DNA of 64,000 nucleotides from Paraglaciecola mesophila (GTDB lineage: Bacteria > Pseudomonadota > Gammaproteobacteria > Enterobacterales > Alteromonadaceae): NCBI RefSeq assembly GCF_009906955.1, contig NZ_CP047656.1, forward strand, positions 4,339,001 to 4,403,000. The letters run 5' to 3'. A program made the position numbers and the translations under genes. The notes below the pieces were generated by a model, which was not told where the DNA came from, ran no database searches, and saw only the letters and a program-made list of their open reading frames with translations. Below, piece by piece: positions 1 to 9,601 of the stretch; within the stretch, counting starts at the first letter, position 1, and each line of letters begins with the position of its first letter.

Positions 1-1376
1 ACCCCACTGTTTGCCATAAAGTATGCGAGCAGGGCATAGGCCGCTTGGTTTTGTGCTAGTGCTTTTGGATCCACCTTGTCTAAAGTGTCATTGGCTGTAT
101 GGTGATAATCAAAATAATAGGTACCGTCTTGCAGTAGCGATACAACAGGTACCCCGTACTTGGGCAGCATAGACACATCAGGCCCACCTCCAGCTTGATT
201 GTGCCCTTGCTTAACCCCTATATTTTCAAGCGCTGCAAACAAAGGCTTCGCTTGCTCAACGGCATCAGGCGCAAAAAGCGTATCGATTTGATATATCTCA
301 CCTGCACCAAAATCAGACTCAGCGGCAACAATAATATTGCCTAATTCAGCTTTGTGTTTACGGGTGTATTCTTGCGCGCCGGTTAAACCAAACTCTTCTG
401 ATGCATAAAGTACCACGCGAATGGTGCGTTTAGGTTGACCCATAAGGTTTTTGATCACTGTGGCTGCGCCGGTCACTATGCCTACGCCAGCACCATCATC
501 AAGCGCGCCAGTGCCTTCGTCCCATGAATCTAAGTGCGCACCAATTAATACGATCTCATCTGGCGACTCACTACCGGTAAATTCACCGATAACATTGTAA
601 GACGTCTGCCAGCCGTGTTCTTTAGCACGCATCTCTACCGCCAAGGTCACATCTTTACCTGCATTGAGCATGGCTTGCAAATTGTCTGCATCAGCATTAG
701 ATAAAGCACCAGCGGGGATCTTCTCAACGTCATCTGAGTATTGCATGACACCCGTATGAGCAAAACGTGAATTGTCTGTGCCTACAGAGCGAATGAGCAC
801 GGCTTTGGCTCCTAGCTTAGCTGCTTCTATTGCACCCTGAGAGCGACCAATGACCACAGGGCCGTAGCCTTTACCTGCGCGATCTCGCTGCATGCGCTGG
901 TTAATAAATACAATTTTATCGCGAACGTGTGCACCATCAGCTTGCTTCAACGAAGCCAACGAATCAAACATGACAACTTGGGTAATGAGTCCGCCTTCAG
1001 GGGTCGCTACCGAGCCACCTAGCGCTGTGATGAACAATTTTTGCTGATATGGAGCAATGACCTTTGCATCTGCAATGCCGCGCGACCAATTGCGTACACG
1101 CACAGGCTCTTTGTAGACTTTATCAAACCCTAGGGCTTTGAATTTTTCTTCTGCCCAAGCGACTGCGCGTTTATCACCCTCGCTGCCAGCAATGCGCGGC
1201 CCTACTTCTACGGTCAAAGACTTGACGACATCGTAAGCGAGCTCACTTTTTAACGCACTATCGCTTAGACGTGCTAGATCGGCTGGAACGGTATTGTTTT
1301 GCGAGGTTGATGTACAAGCACTTAGCAATAATGCACTGCAAAATGCCAATGATGGGTAAAAGAGCGCGGCTTTCAT
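1..1376 (-). CDS. M28 family zinc metallopeptidase, lipoprotein (C-terminus cut by window edge)
   Basis: A secreted, probably lipid-anchored aminopeptidase or carboxypeptidase Q-like enzyme. The reading frame is open from the ATG at 1376 to the window edge, giving 458 codons. The N-terminus is a lipoprotein signal peptide with lipobox LSAC at about residues 18-21. A protease-associated-type region follows. The M28 zinc ligands then appear in order: GAHLDSWD, DDGAG, an EEFG catalytic/ligand pair, ESDFGAG, and a late HHTANDTLD. All expected metal ligands are visible, so the enzyme should be active. It would hydrolyse peptides in the periplasm or at the outer membrane. It stands alone, on the same strand as rpsT but separated from it by a terminator. 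The exact substrate cannot be read from sequence. Confidence 0.9.
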   Translation of the reverse strand, partial: MKAALFYPSLAFCSALLLSACTSTSQNNTVPADLARLSDSALKSELAYDVVKSLTVEVGPRIAGSEGDKRAVAWAEEKFKALGFDKVYKEPVRVRNWSRGIADAKVIAPYQQKLFITALGGSVATPEGGLITQVVMFDSLASLKQADGAHVRDKIVFINQRMQRDRAGKGYGPVVIGRSQGAIEAAKLGAKAVLIRSVGTDNSRFAHTGVMQYSDDVEKIPAGALSNADADNLQAMLNAGKDVTLAVEMRAKEHGWQTSYNVIGEFTGSESPDEIVLIGAHLDSWDEGTGALDDGAGVGIVTGAATVIKNLMGQPKRTIRVVLYASEEFGLTGAQEYTRKHKAELGNIIVAAESDFGAGEIYQIDTLFAPDAVEQAKPLFAALENIGVKQGHNQAGGGPDVSMLPKYGVPVVSLLQDGTYYFDYHHTANDTLDKVDPKALAQNQAAYALLAYFMANSG

Positions 1377-1493
1377 GTGGTTCCTTTTGAAATATCGTTT
1401 TTTGTATGCACGTTCGGGTGTAAGCAAGCTCACATTATTCACAATAAACGCTTGAGAAAATAAAGAATAGATAAACTGAAGAATTTCAGACAC

Positions 1494-1518
1494 AAAAAAA
1501 GCGCCTAAGCGCTTTTTT
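1494..1518 (-). terminator. Intrinsic terminator of rpsT
   Basis: A-run, AGCGC, loop CTAA, GCGCT, T-run. The structure is symmetric, so it could work in both directions. It lies 25 bp past the rpsT stop and separates rpsT from the M28 peptidase gene. Confidence 0.85.
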
Positions 1519-1542
1519 GACAATAAAAACTCTGAACCGATA

Positions 1543-1806
1543 TTAAGCTAGTGCTTTGATCTGTGCAGATAAACGGCTCTTATGACGAGCAGCTTTATTT
1601 TTATGGATAAGACCTTTAGTTGCCATACGGTCAATTAAAGGTGTAGCAGCTGCAAATGCAGCTTGAGCAGATGCTTTATCGCCAGAAGCGATTGCAGCAA
1701 GTACTTTTTTCAAAGATGTACGTGTCATAGAACGACGGCTAGCGTTGTGCTGGCGGCGTCTTTCTGATTGTAGTGCACGTTTCTTAGCAGACTTAATGTT
1801 AGCCAA
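1543..1806 (-). CDS. rpsT: 30S ribosomal protein S20
   Basis: S20 binds 16S rRNA in the small subunit body. The 87-residue product is the usual length, very basic, and begins ANIKSAKKRA after the initiator. The start is TTG at 1806: the family N-terminus begins exactly there and a GGGAG Shine-Dalgarno lies 6 nt upstream. A longer frame upstream has no family similarity. E. coli rpsT also uses the rare UUG start, where it contributes to autogenous control by S20. Keeping the same start here suggests the same regulation (inference). It is divergent from murJ, as in E. coli. Confidence 0.97.
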   Translation of the reverse strand: MANIKSAKKRALQSERRRQHNASRRSMTRTSLKKVLAAIASGDKASAQAAFAAATPLIDRMATKGLIHKNKAARHKSRLSAQIKALA

Positions 1807-1848
1807 GTGGAACTCCCAAAAAATTCTAGTCAAAATTCAAGGGTGCGG

Positions 1849-1877
1849 ATTGTGCCTATCAGACCTGTGTTTGTCAA
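1849..1877 (-). promoter_or_regulatory. rpsT sigma-70 promoter
   Basis: On the minus strand, TTGACA (1877-1872), a 17-nt spacer, then CACAAT (1854-1849). A perfect -35 with a weaker -10 at ideal spacing, 43 bp upstream of the TTG start. Confidence 0.7.
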
Positions 1878-2019
1878 ATGCTTTTGCGTATTTATTGCGC
1901 AAAATAGCACTTAATTCCCAAGGTATCGTAATGCTGGATCTGAATCGTATTCACAATCAGCGAAGTGGGCGACATTAATAGGCATTCGCACCTGCCAAAC
2001 AATAGTTTACCTGAGTTCC

Positions 2020-2049
2020 TTGATTGAGCGAAGTGGCAATATGTATATA
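2020..2049 (+). promoter_or_regulatory. Possible murJ promoter in the 1834-2196 gap
   Basis: TTGATT (2020-2025), 18-nt spacer, TATATA (2044-2049). The divergent rpsT-murJ gap of about 360 bp also carries the rpsT promoter. It has a loosely repeated GCGAAGTGG (near 1960 and 2027). I see no gene or RNA in the rest. Confidence 0.35.
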
Positions 2050-2196
2050 TGCAAAATTAATCAAAACTATCCTTGGTTGCTTCGTATTTGCCTTTGAATC
2101 TGACAGTTTTTTGTGTGAATGCTTCTAACTAATTTAGCCATGACGCATAATAGGCGCGGAATTATTCGGATAGTTTATTTTGTAAAAGGAAATCAT

Positions 2197-3768
2197 GTGT
2201 CGAATCGTTTGTTGAAATCCGGATTAATTGTCAGTTGTATGACCTTTTTATCACGCGTTTTAGGTTTAGTCAGAGATATAGTAGTTGCAAATTTAATGGG
2301 TGCAGGTGCAGCAGCCGACGTGTTCTTTTTTGCCAATAAAATCCCTAATTTTCTTCGCCGGCTATTTGCCGAAGGCGCATTTGCTCAAGCATTTATTCCT
2401 GTTCTGACTGAAGTCAGCAATGAAAGTGACCCAAATGCGATGAAGCAGTTCGTTGCCAAAGTATCAGGCACCTTAGGCGTAATAGTAACAGTCGTCACCT
2501 TTTTGGGGGTAATTGGCTCGCCAGTGGTGGCGGCAATATTTGGCACAGGTTGGTTTATGGAGTACCTAAACGACGAGCCACAAGGGGCTAAATTCGAATT
2601 AGCGGCGTTAATGCTGAAGATCACGTTTCCTTATTTGATGTTTATTTCATTAGCAGGCTTAACCGGTGCGATATTAAATACCCTGAATCAATTTGCCGTA
2701 TCTGCGTTTACACCTGTGCTATTAAACGTTGCGATTATCAGTTGCGCTATATTTATGGCGGATACCTTCAATGAGCCAGGGTTTGCCCTAGCGTGGGGGG
2801 TATTTATTGGAGGCATCGTCCAATTTGCCTTTCAGCTGCCGTTTTTATATCGCGCCGGATTATTGGTCAAGCCGCAGTGGGGTTGGTCAGACCCAAAGGT
2901 CACTAAAGTGCGTAAACTCATGATCCCGGCTTTATTTGGCGTTTCTGTGGGGCAATTAAATTTATTATTCGATACCTTTATTGCCAGTTTCCTGGTTACC
3001 GGCTCCATCAGTTGGCTTTATTATTCAGATCGTTTATTAGAGTTCCCGTTGGGGTTATTCGGTATTGCCATCGCGACGGTTATCTTACCGACCTTATCAC
3101 GTAATCATGTGACGAAAGATGCAAATGCATTTAGTGCAAATATTGATTGGGCCCTGCGCATGGTCTGTTTATTAGGAATACCAGCTGCTGCGGGTTTGAT
3201 GATCTTAGCTGAGCCCATGCTTATTGTATTATTTAAGCGCGGCGAATTTACAGCCCTTGATGCGACACTTGCGTCTTATAGCCTAATTGCTTATGCCACA
3301 GGCTTGCTCAGTTTTATGCTTATTAAGGTGCTTGCACCTGGCTTTTTCTCCCGACAAGATACGAAAACGCCAGTGAAATACGGTATATGGTGCATGGCCT
3401 CTAATATGCTGTTTAACCTAATTTTTGCTATCCCATTCGGGTATCTTGGATTGGCGATAGCAACGAGTTTGTCTGCCACCATGAACGCGGCTTTGCTGTA
3501 TAGCAAATTGCATCGTTTGGGGGTATATAAGATGTCTTCTGGTACGTTGTTTTTTCTCGCCAAAGTTTTCATTGCGACGTTAATTATGACCGCAGGTTTA
3601 CTCTATTATCGGCCAGGAATCGAAAGCTGGTTAGGCTGGGCACCTGCTATGCAGATGACGCAGTTAGCCATCATGATTGCTGGGGCAGGTGTGGTGTTTT
3701 TACTAAGTGGTATAGCGTTAGGAATACGGCCAAAACAGCTACTATCAAAAGCAATTCAGGTAAATTAA
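2197..3768 (+). CDS. murJ: Lipid II flippase MurJ
   Basis: Flips the peptidoglycan precursor lipid II across the inner membrane. The 523-residue product is almost wholly hydrophobic, with about 14 membrane segments as in the MOP/MVF family. The N-terminus shows the family signature SRVLGLVRD and then FFFANKIPN with a basic LRRLFAEGAF loop; the arginines match those lining the MurJ cavity. The start is GTG at 2197 behind AAAGGAAA. An in-frame ATG at 2119 would add 26 residues not found in the family. It is followed by ribF after about 125 bp, the common gammaproteobacterial order. Confidence 0.96.
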   Translation: MSNRLLKSGLIVSCMTFLSRVLGLVRDIVVANLMGAGAAADVFFFANKIPNFLRRLFAEGAFAQAFIPVLTEVSNESDPNAMKQFVAKVSGTLGVIVTVVTFLGVIGSPVVAAIFGTGWFMEYLNDEPQGAKFELAALMLKITFPYLMFISLAGLTGAILNTLNQFAVSAFTPVLLNVAIISCAIFMADTFNEPGFALAWGVFIGGIVQFAFQLPFLYRAGLLVKPQWGWSDPKVTKVRKLMIPALFGVSVGQLNLLFDTFIASFLVTGSISWLYYSDRLLEFPLGLFGIAIATVILPTLSRNHVTKDANAFSANIDWALRMVCLLGIPAAAGLMILAEPMLIVLFKRGEFTALDATLASYSLIAYATGLLSFMLIKVLAPGFFSRQDTKTPVKYGIWCMASNMLFNLIFAIPFGYLGLAIATSLSATMNAALLYSKLHRLGVYKMSSGTLFFLAKVFIATLIMTAGLLYYRPGIESWLGWAPAMQMTQLAIMIAGAGVVFLLSGIALGIRPKQLLSKAIQVN

Positions 3769-3893
3769 GCGAACTGCGCTATAACGGGCTGTATCTCTGC
3801 GCGTAGTTCGTTATAATCCGTCGCTTTGATTTTAGCCAATAGTATCAGTTTCATCATCAAAGCGTAAAGAAACTGATGTGAATGAGGAACACA

Positions 3894-4820
3894 GTGGAAT
3901 TAGTCCGCGGTTTACATAATCTTCGTGACAGACACCGAGGATGCGTACTGACAATTGGTAAGTTTGATGGGGTTCATCTAGGTCATCAAGCCGTATTAAG
4001 TCAGCTGGTGGTTAAGGCTCGTGAGCTTGGGCTGCCCGCGACAGTAATGGTTTTTGAGCCGCAACCTGAGGAATTATTTACCCCAGACCATGCGCCCGCA
4101 CGATTAAGCCTATTACGTGACAAATACGTGCAGCTTAAAGCGTTAGGCGTTGACCGGCTACTGTGCTTAAAGTTTGATAAACGTTTTGCCTCGTTTACCG
4201 CTGAGCAGTTTGTTGAACAACTTTTGGTGGAAGATTTAGGTGTTCAATTTTTGGTGGTAGGTGATGATTTTCGTTTCGGTAAAGGGCGAGTCGGACATTT
4301 CGCTATGTTACAAGCGGAAGGTCAAAAGTGCGGATTTAGCGTAGTCAGCACCCAAAGTTTTCGGTTAGATGATTACCGCATTAGTTCTACAGAAGTGCGT
4401 AAGGCGCTAAGTGAAGACAATTTTATCTTAGCGGAAAAAATGCTTGGTCGCCCATTTACCATTTCTGGCAAAGTGCTACATGGTGATAAAAAAGGCCGCA
4501 CAATTGGTTTTCCTACCGCTAACCTATTGCTCAAACGTTGCAATGCCCCCATTAACGGTGTGTTTGCTGTTGAGGTTGATATAGCGGGTACAATATATAG
4601 CGGCGTAGCAAATATTGGCACACGACCGACGGTGAACGGTCAGCGCTCTCAGTTAGAAGTGCATATATTTAATTTTACAGGCAATCTGTATGGGCGCTTT
4701 ATTTCAGTGGCCATAAGAGCAAAATTACGCAACGAAATTAAGTTCGATTCATTCGAACAGTTGCATCAACAAATATTACGTGATGCTGAGCAAGCCAAAC
4801 AGCTGCTCGGTGTTGACTGA
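3894..4820 (+). CDS. ribF: Bifunctional riboflavin kinase / FAD synthetase
   Basis: Makes FMN from riboflavin and FAD from FMN. The N-terminal nucleotidyltransferase domain (about 1-180) has the TIGKFDGVHLGHQ nucleotide-binding motif and ISSTEVRKAL. The C-terminal riboflavin kinase domain carries GRTIGFPTANL and GVFAVEV. The GTG at 3894 is preferred because GAGGA lies 5 nt before it and the family N-terminus (ELVRGLHNL) starts there; an ATG at 3882 would add four residues but has no ribosome site. Length 308, near the E. coli 313. A TATAAT-like box sits in the murJ-ribF gap near 3811 but has a poor -35. Confidence 0.96.
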   Translation: MELVRGLHNLRDRHRGCVLTIGKFDGVHLGHQAVLSQLVVKARELGLPATVMVFEPQPEELFTPDHAPARLSLLRDKYVQLKALGVDRLLCLKFDKRFASFTAEQFVEQLLVEDLGVQFLVVGDDFRFGKGRVGHFAMLQAEGQKCGFSVVSTQSFRLDDYRISSTEVRKALSEDNFILAEKMLGRPFTISGKVLHGDKKGRTIGFPTANLLLKRCNAPINGVFAVEVDIAGTIYSGVANIGTRPTVNGQRSQLEVHIFNFTGNLYGRFISVAIRAKLRNEIKFDSFEQLHQQILRDAEQAKQLLGVD

Positions 4821-4860
4821 AATTAATGACGAATAACGACGATTTTGGATTTAGCAATCA

Positions 4861-7689
4861 ATGAGTGACTACAAACATACTTTGAATTTGCCTGAGACTG
4901 AGTTCCCCATGCGCGGAAACTTGGCCCAGCGTGAGCCTAAAATGCTGCAAGACTGGACTAATAAAGCGCTATATCACAAAATTCGCGCGGCGAAAAAAGG
5001 CAAAACGCCTTTTATTTTGCATGACGGTCCTCCGTATGCCAACGGTGATATTCACATTGGCCACGCGGTAAATAAAATTCTTAAAGATGTGATTGTTAAA
5101 TCAAAAACGCTATCTGACTTTGATGCGCCCTATGTGCCAGGCTGGGATTGTCACGGCCTACCAATTGAATTGATGGTTGAAAAGAAAGTCGGCAAAGCAG
5201 GCAAAAAAGTCACTGCCGCTGAGTTTAGACAGAAATGTCGCGAATATGCTGAAAAGCAAATCAACGGGCAGAAAACAGATTTTATCCGCCTAGGTGTGCT
5301 GGGTGAATGGGATAAGCCATACAAGACCATGGACTTTGTTTCTGAAGCTAACATTATTCGTGAGTTGGGTAATGTTGTGCGTTCAGGCCATTTGGAGAAA
5401 GGCTTCAAACCAGTACATTGGTGCACAGATTGTGGTTCTGCGTTGGCTGAAGCTGAGGTAGAGTACCAAGATAAAGTATCGCCTTCTATTGACGTACGCT
5501 TCAATGTGGCTGATGAAGCCAGCTTTACTAAGCAATTCACCGCAACTGGTGAAGGCTTAGGTGAAGGTACGATATCTGTGGTCATTTGGACCACCACACC
5601 TTGGACATTACCGGCAAACCGCGCGATTTCTTTGCACCCAGAATTGGAGTACAGCTTAGTACAGGTGCAGTCAGAAACGGGCACCGAGCGCTTGGTGCTG
5701 GCAACCGATTTGTTAGACGAGTGTATTAAGCGTTTTGGTTTCGAAAACACTCAAGTTCTAGGAACGGCATTGGGGCAATCGCTTGAAAACATGCAAGTAA
5801 AACATCCGTTTTACGATTTTACTGTGCCCCTTATTTTAGGTGAGCATGTGACAACCGATTCAGGTACAGGTTGTGTACACACAGCCCCAGGCCACGGTGT
5901 AGAAGATTTTAATGTTGGTCGTCAATACAATTTAGAAGTGGCAAACCCTGTTGGTGCAAACGGCGTTTATCTTGAGAACACGCCCATTTTTGCCGGCGAG
6001 CACGTATTTAAAGCCAATGAACATGTGGTTGAAGTGCTATCAGAGCGCGGCGCATTAGTACATCACTTCAAATATAGTCACAGTTACCCACATTGCTGGC
6101 GCCACAAGACGCCATTGATTTTCCGTGCTACGCCTCAGTGGTTTATCGGCATGGATAAAAATGGCTTACGTGAAGCGTCAATCAAGGAAATTCATAATAC
6201 GCAGTGGATCCCTGAATGGGGTGAGAGCCGTATTGAGAGCATGGTTGCAGGTCGTCCTGACTGGTGTATCTCGCGCCAGCGAACTTGGGGTGTGCCAATT
6301 GCTTTGTTCGTACATAAAGACACAGGTGACTTACACCCGAACACTGACGAGCTCATTGAGCAAGTGGCTCAGCGAGTTGAAAGTGAAGGCATTCAAGCAT
6401 GGTGGGATATCGAACCACAAGAGTTACTCGGTGATGATGCCGATACCTTCGTTAAAGTATTAGACACTTTAGATGTATGGTTTGACTCAGGCGTCAGCCA
6501 TTATTTTGTGGTCGACAAGCGCGACGATATACCCGCGTCTGCTGATTTGTATTTAGAAGGCTCGGATCAACATCGTGGTTGGTTTATGTCGTCGCTAATG
6601 ACCTCTGTGGCAACCAAAGGTCATGCTCCTTATAAGCAAGTACTTACTCACGGTTTTACCGTTGATGGCAAAGGCAAGAAAATGTCTAAATCGTTAGGTA
6701 ATACGATTGCGCCACAGCAGGTGACCAACAAGCTGGGGGCTGATATTTTGCGTTTATGGGTGGCATCGACTGATTATCGAAGCGAAATTGCGGTATCAGA
6801 TGAAATCCTAAAGCGTTCAGCCGATGCATATCGCCGAATTCGCAACACATCGCGCTTTTTGCTGGCTAACTTAAATGGATTTAACCCGAAAACGGATCTC
6901 GTGCCCTTTGAAGAAATGGTTGAGCTAGACAAGTGGGCTGTTAGTCGTGCTCATGCTATTCAAGCTGAGATTATTAAGGCTTATGAAGCCTACGATCTGT
7001 TAGTTGTGACTCAAAAGCTCATGCATTTTTGTTCAATTGAAATGGGTAGCTTCTACCTTGATATCATCAAGGATCGCCAATATACCGCCAAGAGCGACAG
7101 TCACGCTCGTCGCTCGTGCCAATCCGCGCTTTATCATATTGTAGAAGCGCTTGTTCGTTGGATGGCACCTATTACCAGCTTTACCGCACAAGAGATCTGG
7201 CAAGAGATGCCTTGGCAAGAAGAAGAGTTCGTATTTACCGACTCTTGGTATACAGGGCTTTCGGCTCAATCGCAGAATACACAATTCAATGATGCATTTT
7301 GGCAGCAAGTGTTAGCCGTTAAAGACGAAGTGAACCGTAGAATTGAGCTTGCTCGTAAAGAGGGCACAATCGGTGGTTCACTTGAAGCCGAAGTGAAAAT
7401 TTATGCCACTCCAGAGCTTACTGATTTGCTTGGCAAGTTAAAAGACGAAGCACGCTTCGTGTTTATTACCTCGTCTGCGTCAGTTGAAGGCTTAGAAAGC
7501 AAGCCTGCAGATGCAACAGAAACTGAAGTACCTGGCCTGTGGCTACATATCAGTGCATCGGAAGGTGAAAAATGCGCTCGTTGCTGGCACCACAGAGAAG
7601 ATGTCGGAACTAGCGAAACACACCCTGAGTTATGCCAACGTTGTGTAACCAATGTCGACGGTGAAGGTGAAACACGCGCGTATGCTTAA
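4861..7689 (+). CDS. ileS: Isoleucyl-tRNA synthetase
   Basis: Class I synthetase charging tRNA-Ile. The 942-residue length is typical. The HIGH motif is within PPYANGDIHIGHA near residue 60 and the KMSKS signature is in GKKMSKSLGN near residue 605. The large CP1 editing domain lies between them, with TTTPWTLPANRA. A C-terminal zinc finger is seen as CARCW followed by CQRC. It starts 40 bp after ribF. The stop overlaps the lspA start by 8 nt, consistent with translational coupling. Confidence 0.98.
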   Translation: MSDYKHTLNLPETEFPMRGNLAQREPKMLQDWTNKALYHKIRAAKKGKTPFILHDGPPYANGDIHIGHAVNKILKDVIVKSKTLSDFDAPYVPGWDCHGLPIELMVEKKVGKAGKKVTAAEFRQKCREYAEKQINGQKTDFIRLGVLGEWDKPYKTMDFVSEANIIRELGNVVRSGHLEKGFKPVHWCTDCGSALAEAEVEYQDKVSPSIDVRFNVADEASFTKQFTATGEGLGEGTISVVIWTTTPWTLPANRAISLHPELEYSLVQVQSETGTERLVLATDLLDECIKRFGFENTQVLGTALGQSLENMQVKHPFYDFTVPLILGEHVTTDSGTGCVHTAPGHGVEDFNVGRQYNLEVANPVGANGVYLENTPIFAGEHVFKANEHVVEVLSERGALVHHFKYSHSYPHCWRHKTPLIFRATPQWFIGMDKNGLREASIKEIHNTQWIPEWGESRIESMVAGRPDWCISRQRTWGVPIALFVHKDTGDLHPNTDELIEQVAQRVESEGIQAWWDIEPQELLGDDADTFVKVLDTLDVWFDSGVSHYFVVDKRDDIPASADLYLEGSDQHRGWFMSSLMTSVATKGHAPYKQVLTHGFTVDGKGKKMSKSLGNTIAPQQVTNKLGADILRLWVASTDYRSEIAVSDEILKRSADAYRRIRNTSRFLLANLNGFNPKTDLVPFEEMVELDKWAVSRAHAIQAEIIKAYEAYDLLVVTQKLMHFCSIEMGSFYLDIIKDRQYTAKSDSHARRSCQSALYHIVEALVRWMAPITSFTAQEIWQEMPWQEEEFVFTDSWYTGLSAQSQNTQFNDAFWQQVLAVKDEVNRRIELARKEGTIGGSLEAEVKIYATPELTDLLGKLKDEARFVFITSSASVEGLESKPADATETEVPGLWLHISASEGEKCARCWHHREDVGTSETHPELCQRCVTNVDGEGETRAYA

Positions 7690-8176
7690 TTTATTTAGAC
7701 AGAGTGGCTTGCGTTTTTTGTGGTTAGCCGTGGTGGTGTTTATCATTGATCAGGTTACTAAGCACTGGATCGTAGCAAATTTGGAGCCGTACCAAGCGAT
7801 ACAGTACACCTCTTTTTTCAATCTGACCCATGTTTATAATTATGGTGCGGCATTTAGCTTTTTAAGTGATGCAGGCGGTTGGCAACGCTGGTTATTTACC
7901 GGGATCGCCATTGCCGTATGTGGCTTAGTGACATGGTGGTTGAAAGAGACCTCACGCCAGCAAGTTATGCTACCTGTGGCATTTTGTTTGATTATTGGTG
8001 GTGCTATTGGCAATGTGTTTGATCGCTTGATACATGGTTTCGTTATCGATTTCTTAGTGCTTTACTATCAAGACTGGTATTGGCCTGCATTTAACGTGGC
8101 TGACAGTGCGATCTGTTTAGGCGCCTTTTTGTTAGTGATAGATATGTTCAAAAATAAGGACAATGTAAATGAGTGA
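7682..8176 (+). CDS. lspA: Prolipoprotein signal peptidase (signal peptidase II)
   Basis: Cleaves signal peptides of prolipoproteins after diacylglyceryl transfer; target of globomycin. The 164-residue product has four membrane segments. Family motifs are IIDQVTKHW, NYGAAFSFL, GNVFDRLIHGFVIDF and FNVADSAI; the last two carry the catalytic aspartate pair. The ATG at 7682 matches the family N-terminus; an in-frame ATG at 7652 lies deep inside ileS. It overlaps ileS and fkpB by 8 nt each. In-window clients include the lipoproteins PilF and BamB. Confidence 0.96.
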   Translation: MLNLFRQSGLRFLWLAVVVFIIDQVTKHWIVANLEPYQAIQYTSFFNLTHVYNYGAAFSFLSDAGGWQRWLFTGIAIAVCGLVTWWLKETSRQQVMLPVAFCLIIGGAIGNVFDRLIHGFVIDFLVLYYQDWYWPAFNVADSAICLGAFLLVIDMFKNKDNVNE

Positions 8177-8612
8177 TTCATCTGGGGTCATTACCGACAA
8201 CAGTGAAGTGGTATTACACTTTGATTTGAAATTATCTGATGGCTCAGCAGCGGACAGCACGCGGGTCAATAATAAACCAGCTAAGTTGGTGATAGGGGAT
8301 GGCAATCTAACCCCAGGATTTGAGAGCTGCTTATTAGGATTGGCAGCGGGTGACAAAAAATCATTCACGCTTGAGCCTCAAGATGCGTTCGGATTTCCGA
8401 ACCCAGATAATATTTACCACCTTGATCGCAGTAAATTCAGTGGTGAAACGCCAGCAGAAGAGGGCATGATTATGACCTTTTCTCAACCTGATGGTAGTGA
8501 GTTACCTGGTATAGTACGCTCGGTTGCCGGTGCATCTGTGACGGTGGATTTCAATCATCCGTTAGCTGGGCAAACCATTACATTTGACGTTGAAATTATT
8601 TCTGTCGCGTAA
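8169..8612 (+). CDS. fkpB: FKBP-type peptidyl-prolyl isomerase FkpB (SlpA-like)
   Basis: Cytoplasmic prolyl isomerase/chaperone of the SlyD-SlpA group. The 147-residue protein shows the FKBP fold: VVLHFDLKLSDG, then GNLTPGFESCLLGL, then EPQDAFG, with an IF (insert-in-flap) domain between and a final HPLAGQTITFDVEII strand. It lacks the histidine-rich tail of SlyD. It sits between lspA and ispH as in E. coli, which supports the fkpB assignment over slyD; the true slyD is at 23.5 kb. Confidence 0.93.
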   Translation: MSDSSGVITDNSEVVLHFDLKLSDGSAADSTRVNNKPAKLVIGDGNLTPGFESCLLGLAAGDKKSFTLEPQDAFGFPNPDNIYHLDRSKFSGETPAEEGMIMTFSQPDGSELPGIVRSVAGASVTVDFNHPLAGQTITFDVEIISVA

Positions 8613-8656
8613 TTTACATCCCCCTTTTTGAGTAAACGTTAACCCTAGGAAACATT

Positions 8657-9601
8657 ATGCAAATTCATTTGGCTAACCCACGAGGCTTTTGTGCCGGCGT
8701 AGACCGAGCCATTACGATTGTTGAGCGCGCTTTGGAGATTTTTTCACCGCCTATTTATGTACGTCACGAAGTGGTACACAATAAATTTGTGGTGGATGGG
8801 CTGAAAGAGCGCGGGGCTGTTTTTGTCGATGAACTCATCGAAGTGCCCGATGACAGCATAGTGATTTTCTCGGCGCATGGCGTATCTCAAGCCGTGCGTA
8901 ATGAAGCGAGCGCTCGAGGCTTGAAGGTATTTGACGCAACCTGCCCATTAGTCACCAAGGTGCATATGGAAGTGATGCGCGCCAGTTCAAAAGGCACTGA
9001 ATGCGTTCTTATTGGTCATCAAGGCCACCCCGAAGTTGAAGGCACTATGGGCCAATATGATAACCAAGATGGCGGCATTTACTTGGTGGAGTCGGTTGAT
9101 GATGTTGCTAGCTTAGTCGTTAAAAACCCAGCGGCTTTGTACTACTGTAGTCAAACTACCCTTTCTGTTGATGACACGGCTGATGTGATTGATGCATTGC
9201 GCGCTAAATTCCCTGCAATTGAAGGGCCACGTAAAGATGATATTTGCTATGCAACGCAAAACCGTCAAGACTCAGTGCGTGAGCTGTCAGCTGATTGCGA
9301 TGTGTTGCTCGTGGTTGGGGCACAGAACAGCTCTAACTCGAATCGACTACGTGAGCTAGCTGAAAAAATCGGTGCAAAAGCACATTTGATTGCCGATGCT
9401 GATTGTATTCAAAAAGAATGGCTAGTTGATGCTAAGCATATTGGTGTTACCGCCGGGGCCTCTGCGCCTGAAGTGTTGGTACAAGGGGTGGTTGATCGCC
9501 TGAAACTTTGGGGTGCGAGTAGTGCCACTGAACGCGCAGGCCGCCTAGAAAATATAGAGTTTGCCGTACCAAAAGAATTACGAGTCAAACAAGTAAGCTA
9601 A
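8657..9601 (+). CDS. ispH: 4-hydroxy-3-methylbut-2-enyl diphosphate reductase
   Basis: Last step of the MEP isoprenoid pathway, an iron-sulfur enzyme producing IPP and DMAPP. The three cluster cysteines are visible: Cys12 in GFCAGVDRA, one in DATCPLVTK near residue 96, and one in DDICYATQNRQ near residue 197. Length 314 is standard. An AGGAAAC ribosome site precedes the ATG. ispG, the preceding step, is also in this window at 59.2 kb. The following 276 bp hold no gene; a weak GC hairpin lies around 9625-9655. Confidence 0.97.
   Translation: MQIHLANPRGFCAGVDRAITIVERALEIFSPPIYVRHEVVHNKFVVDGLKERGAVFVDELIEVPDDSIVIFSAHGVSQAVRNEASARGLKVFDATCPLVTKVHMEVMRASSKGTECVLIGHQGHPEVEGTMGQYDNQDGGIYLVESVDDVASLVVKNPAALYYCSQTTLSVDDTADVIDALRAKFPAIEGPRKDDICYATQNRQDSVRELSADCDVLLVVGAQNSSNSNRLRELAEKIGAKAHLIADADCIQKEWLVDAKHIGVTAGASAPEVLVQGVVDRLKLWGASSATERAGRLENIEFAVPKELRVKQVS

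Noticed and set aside
3769..3830. Imperfect inverted repeat CGAACTGCGC / GCGCGTAGTTCG after murJ
   Set aside because: The arms need a 2-nt bulge and no T-run follows; it overlaps a TATAAT-like box, so neither a terminator nor an operator can be supported.
5151..5750. 199-codon minus-strand ORF
   Set aside because: Lies wholly antisense inside ileS, whose reading frame is strongly conserved; it has no ribosome site or recognisable domain.
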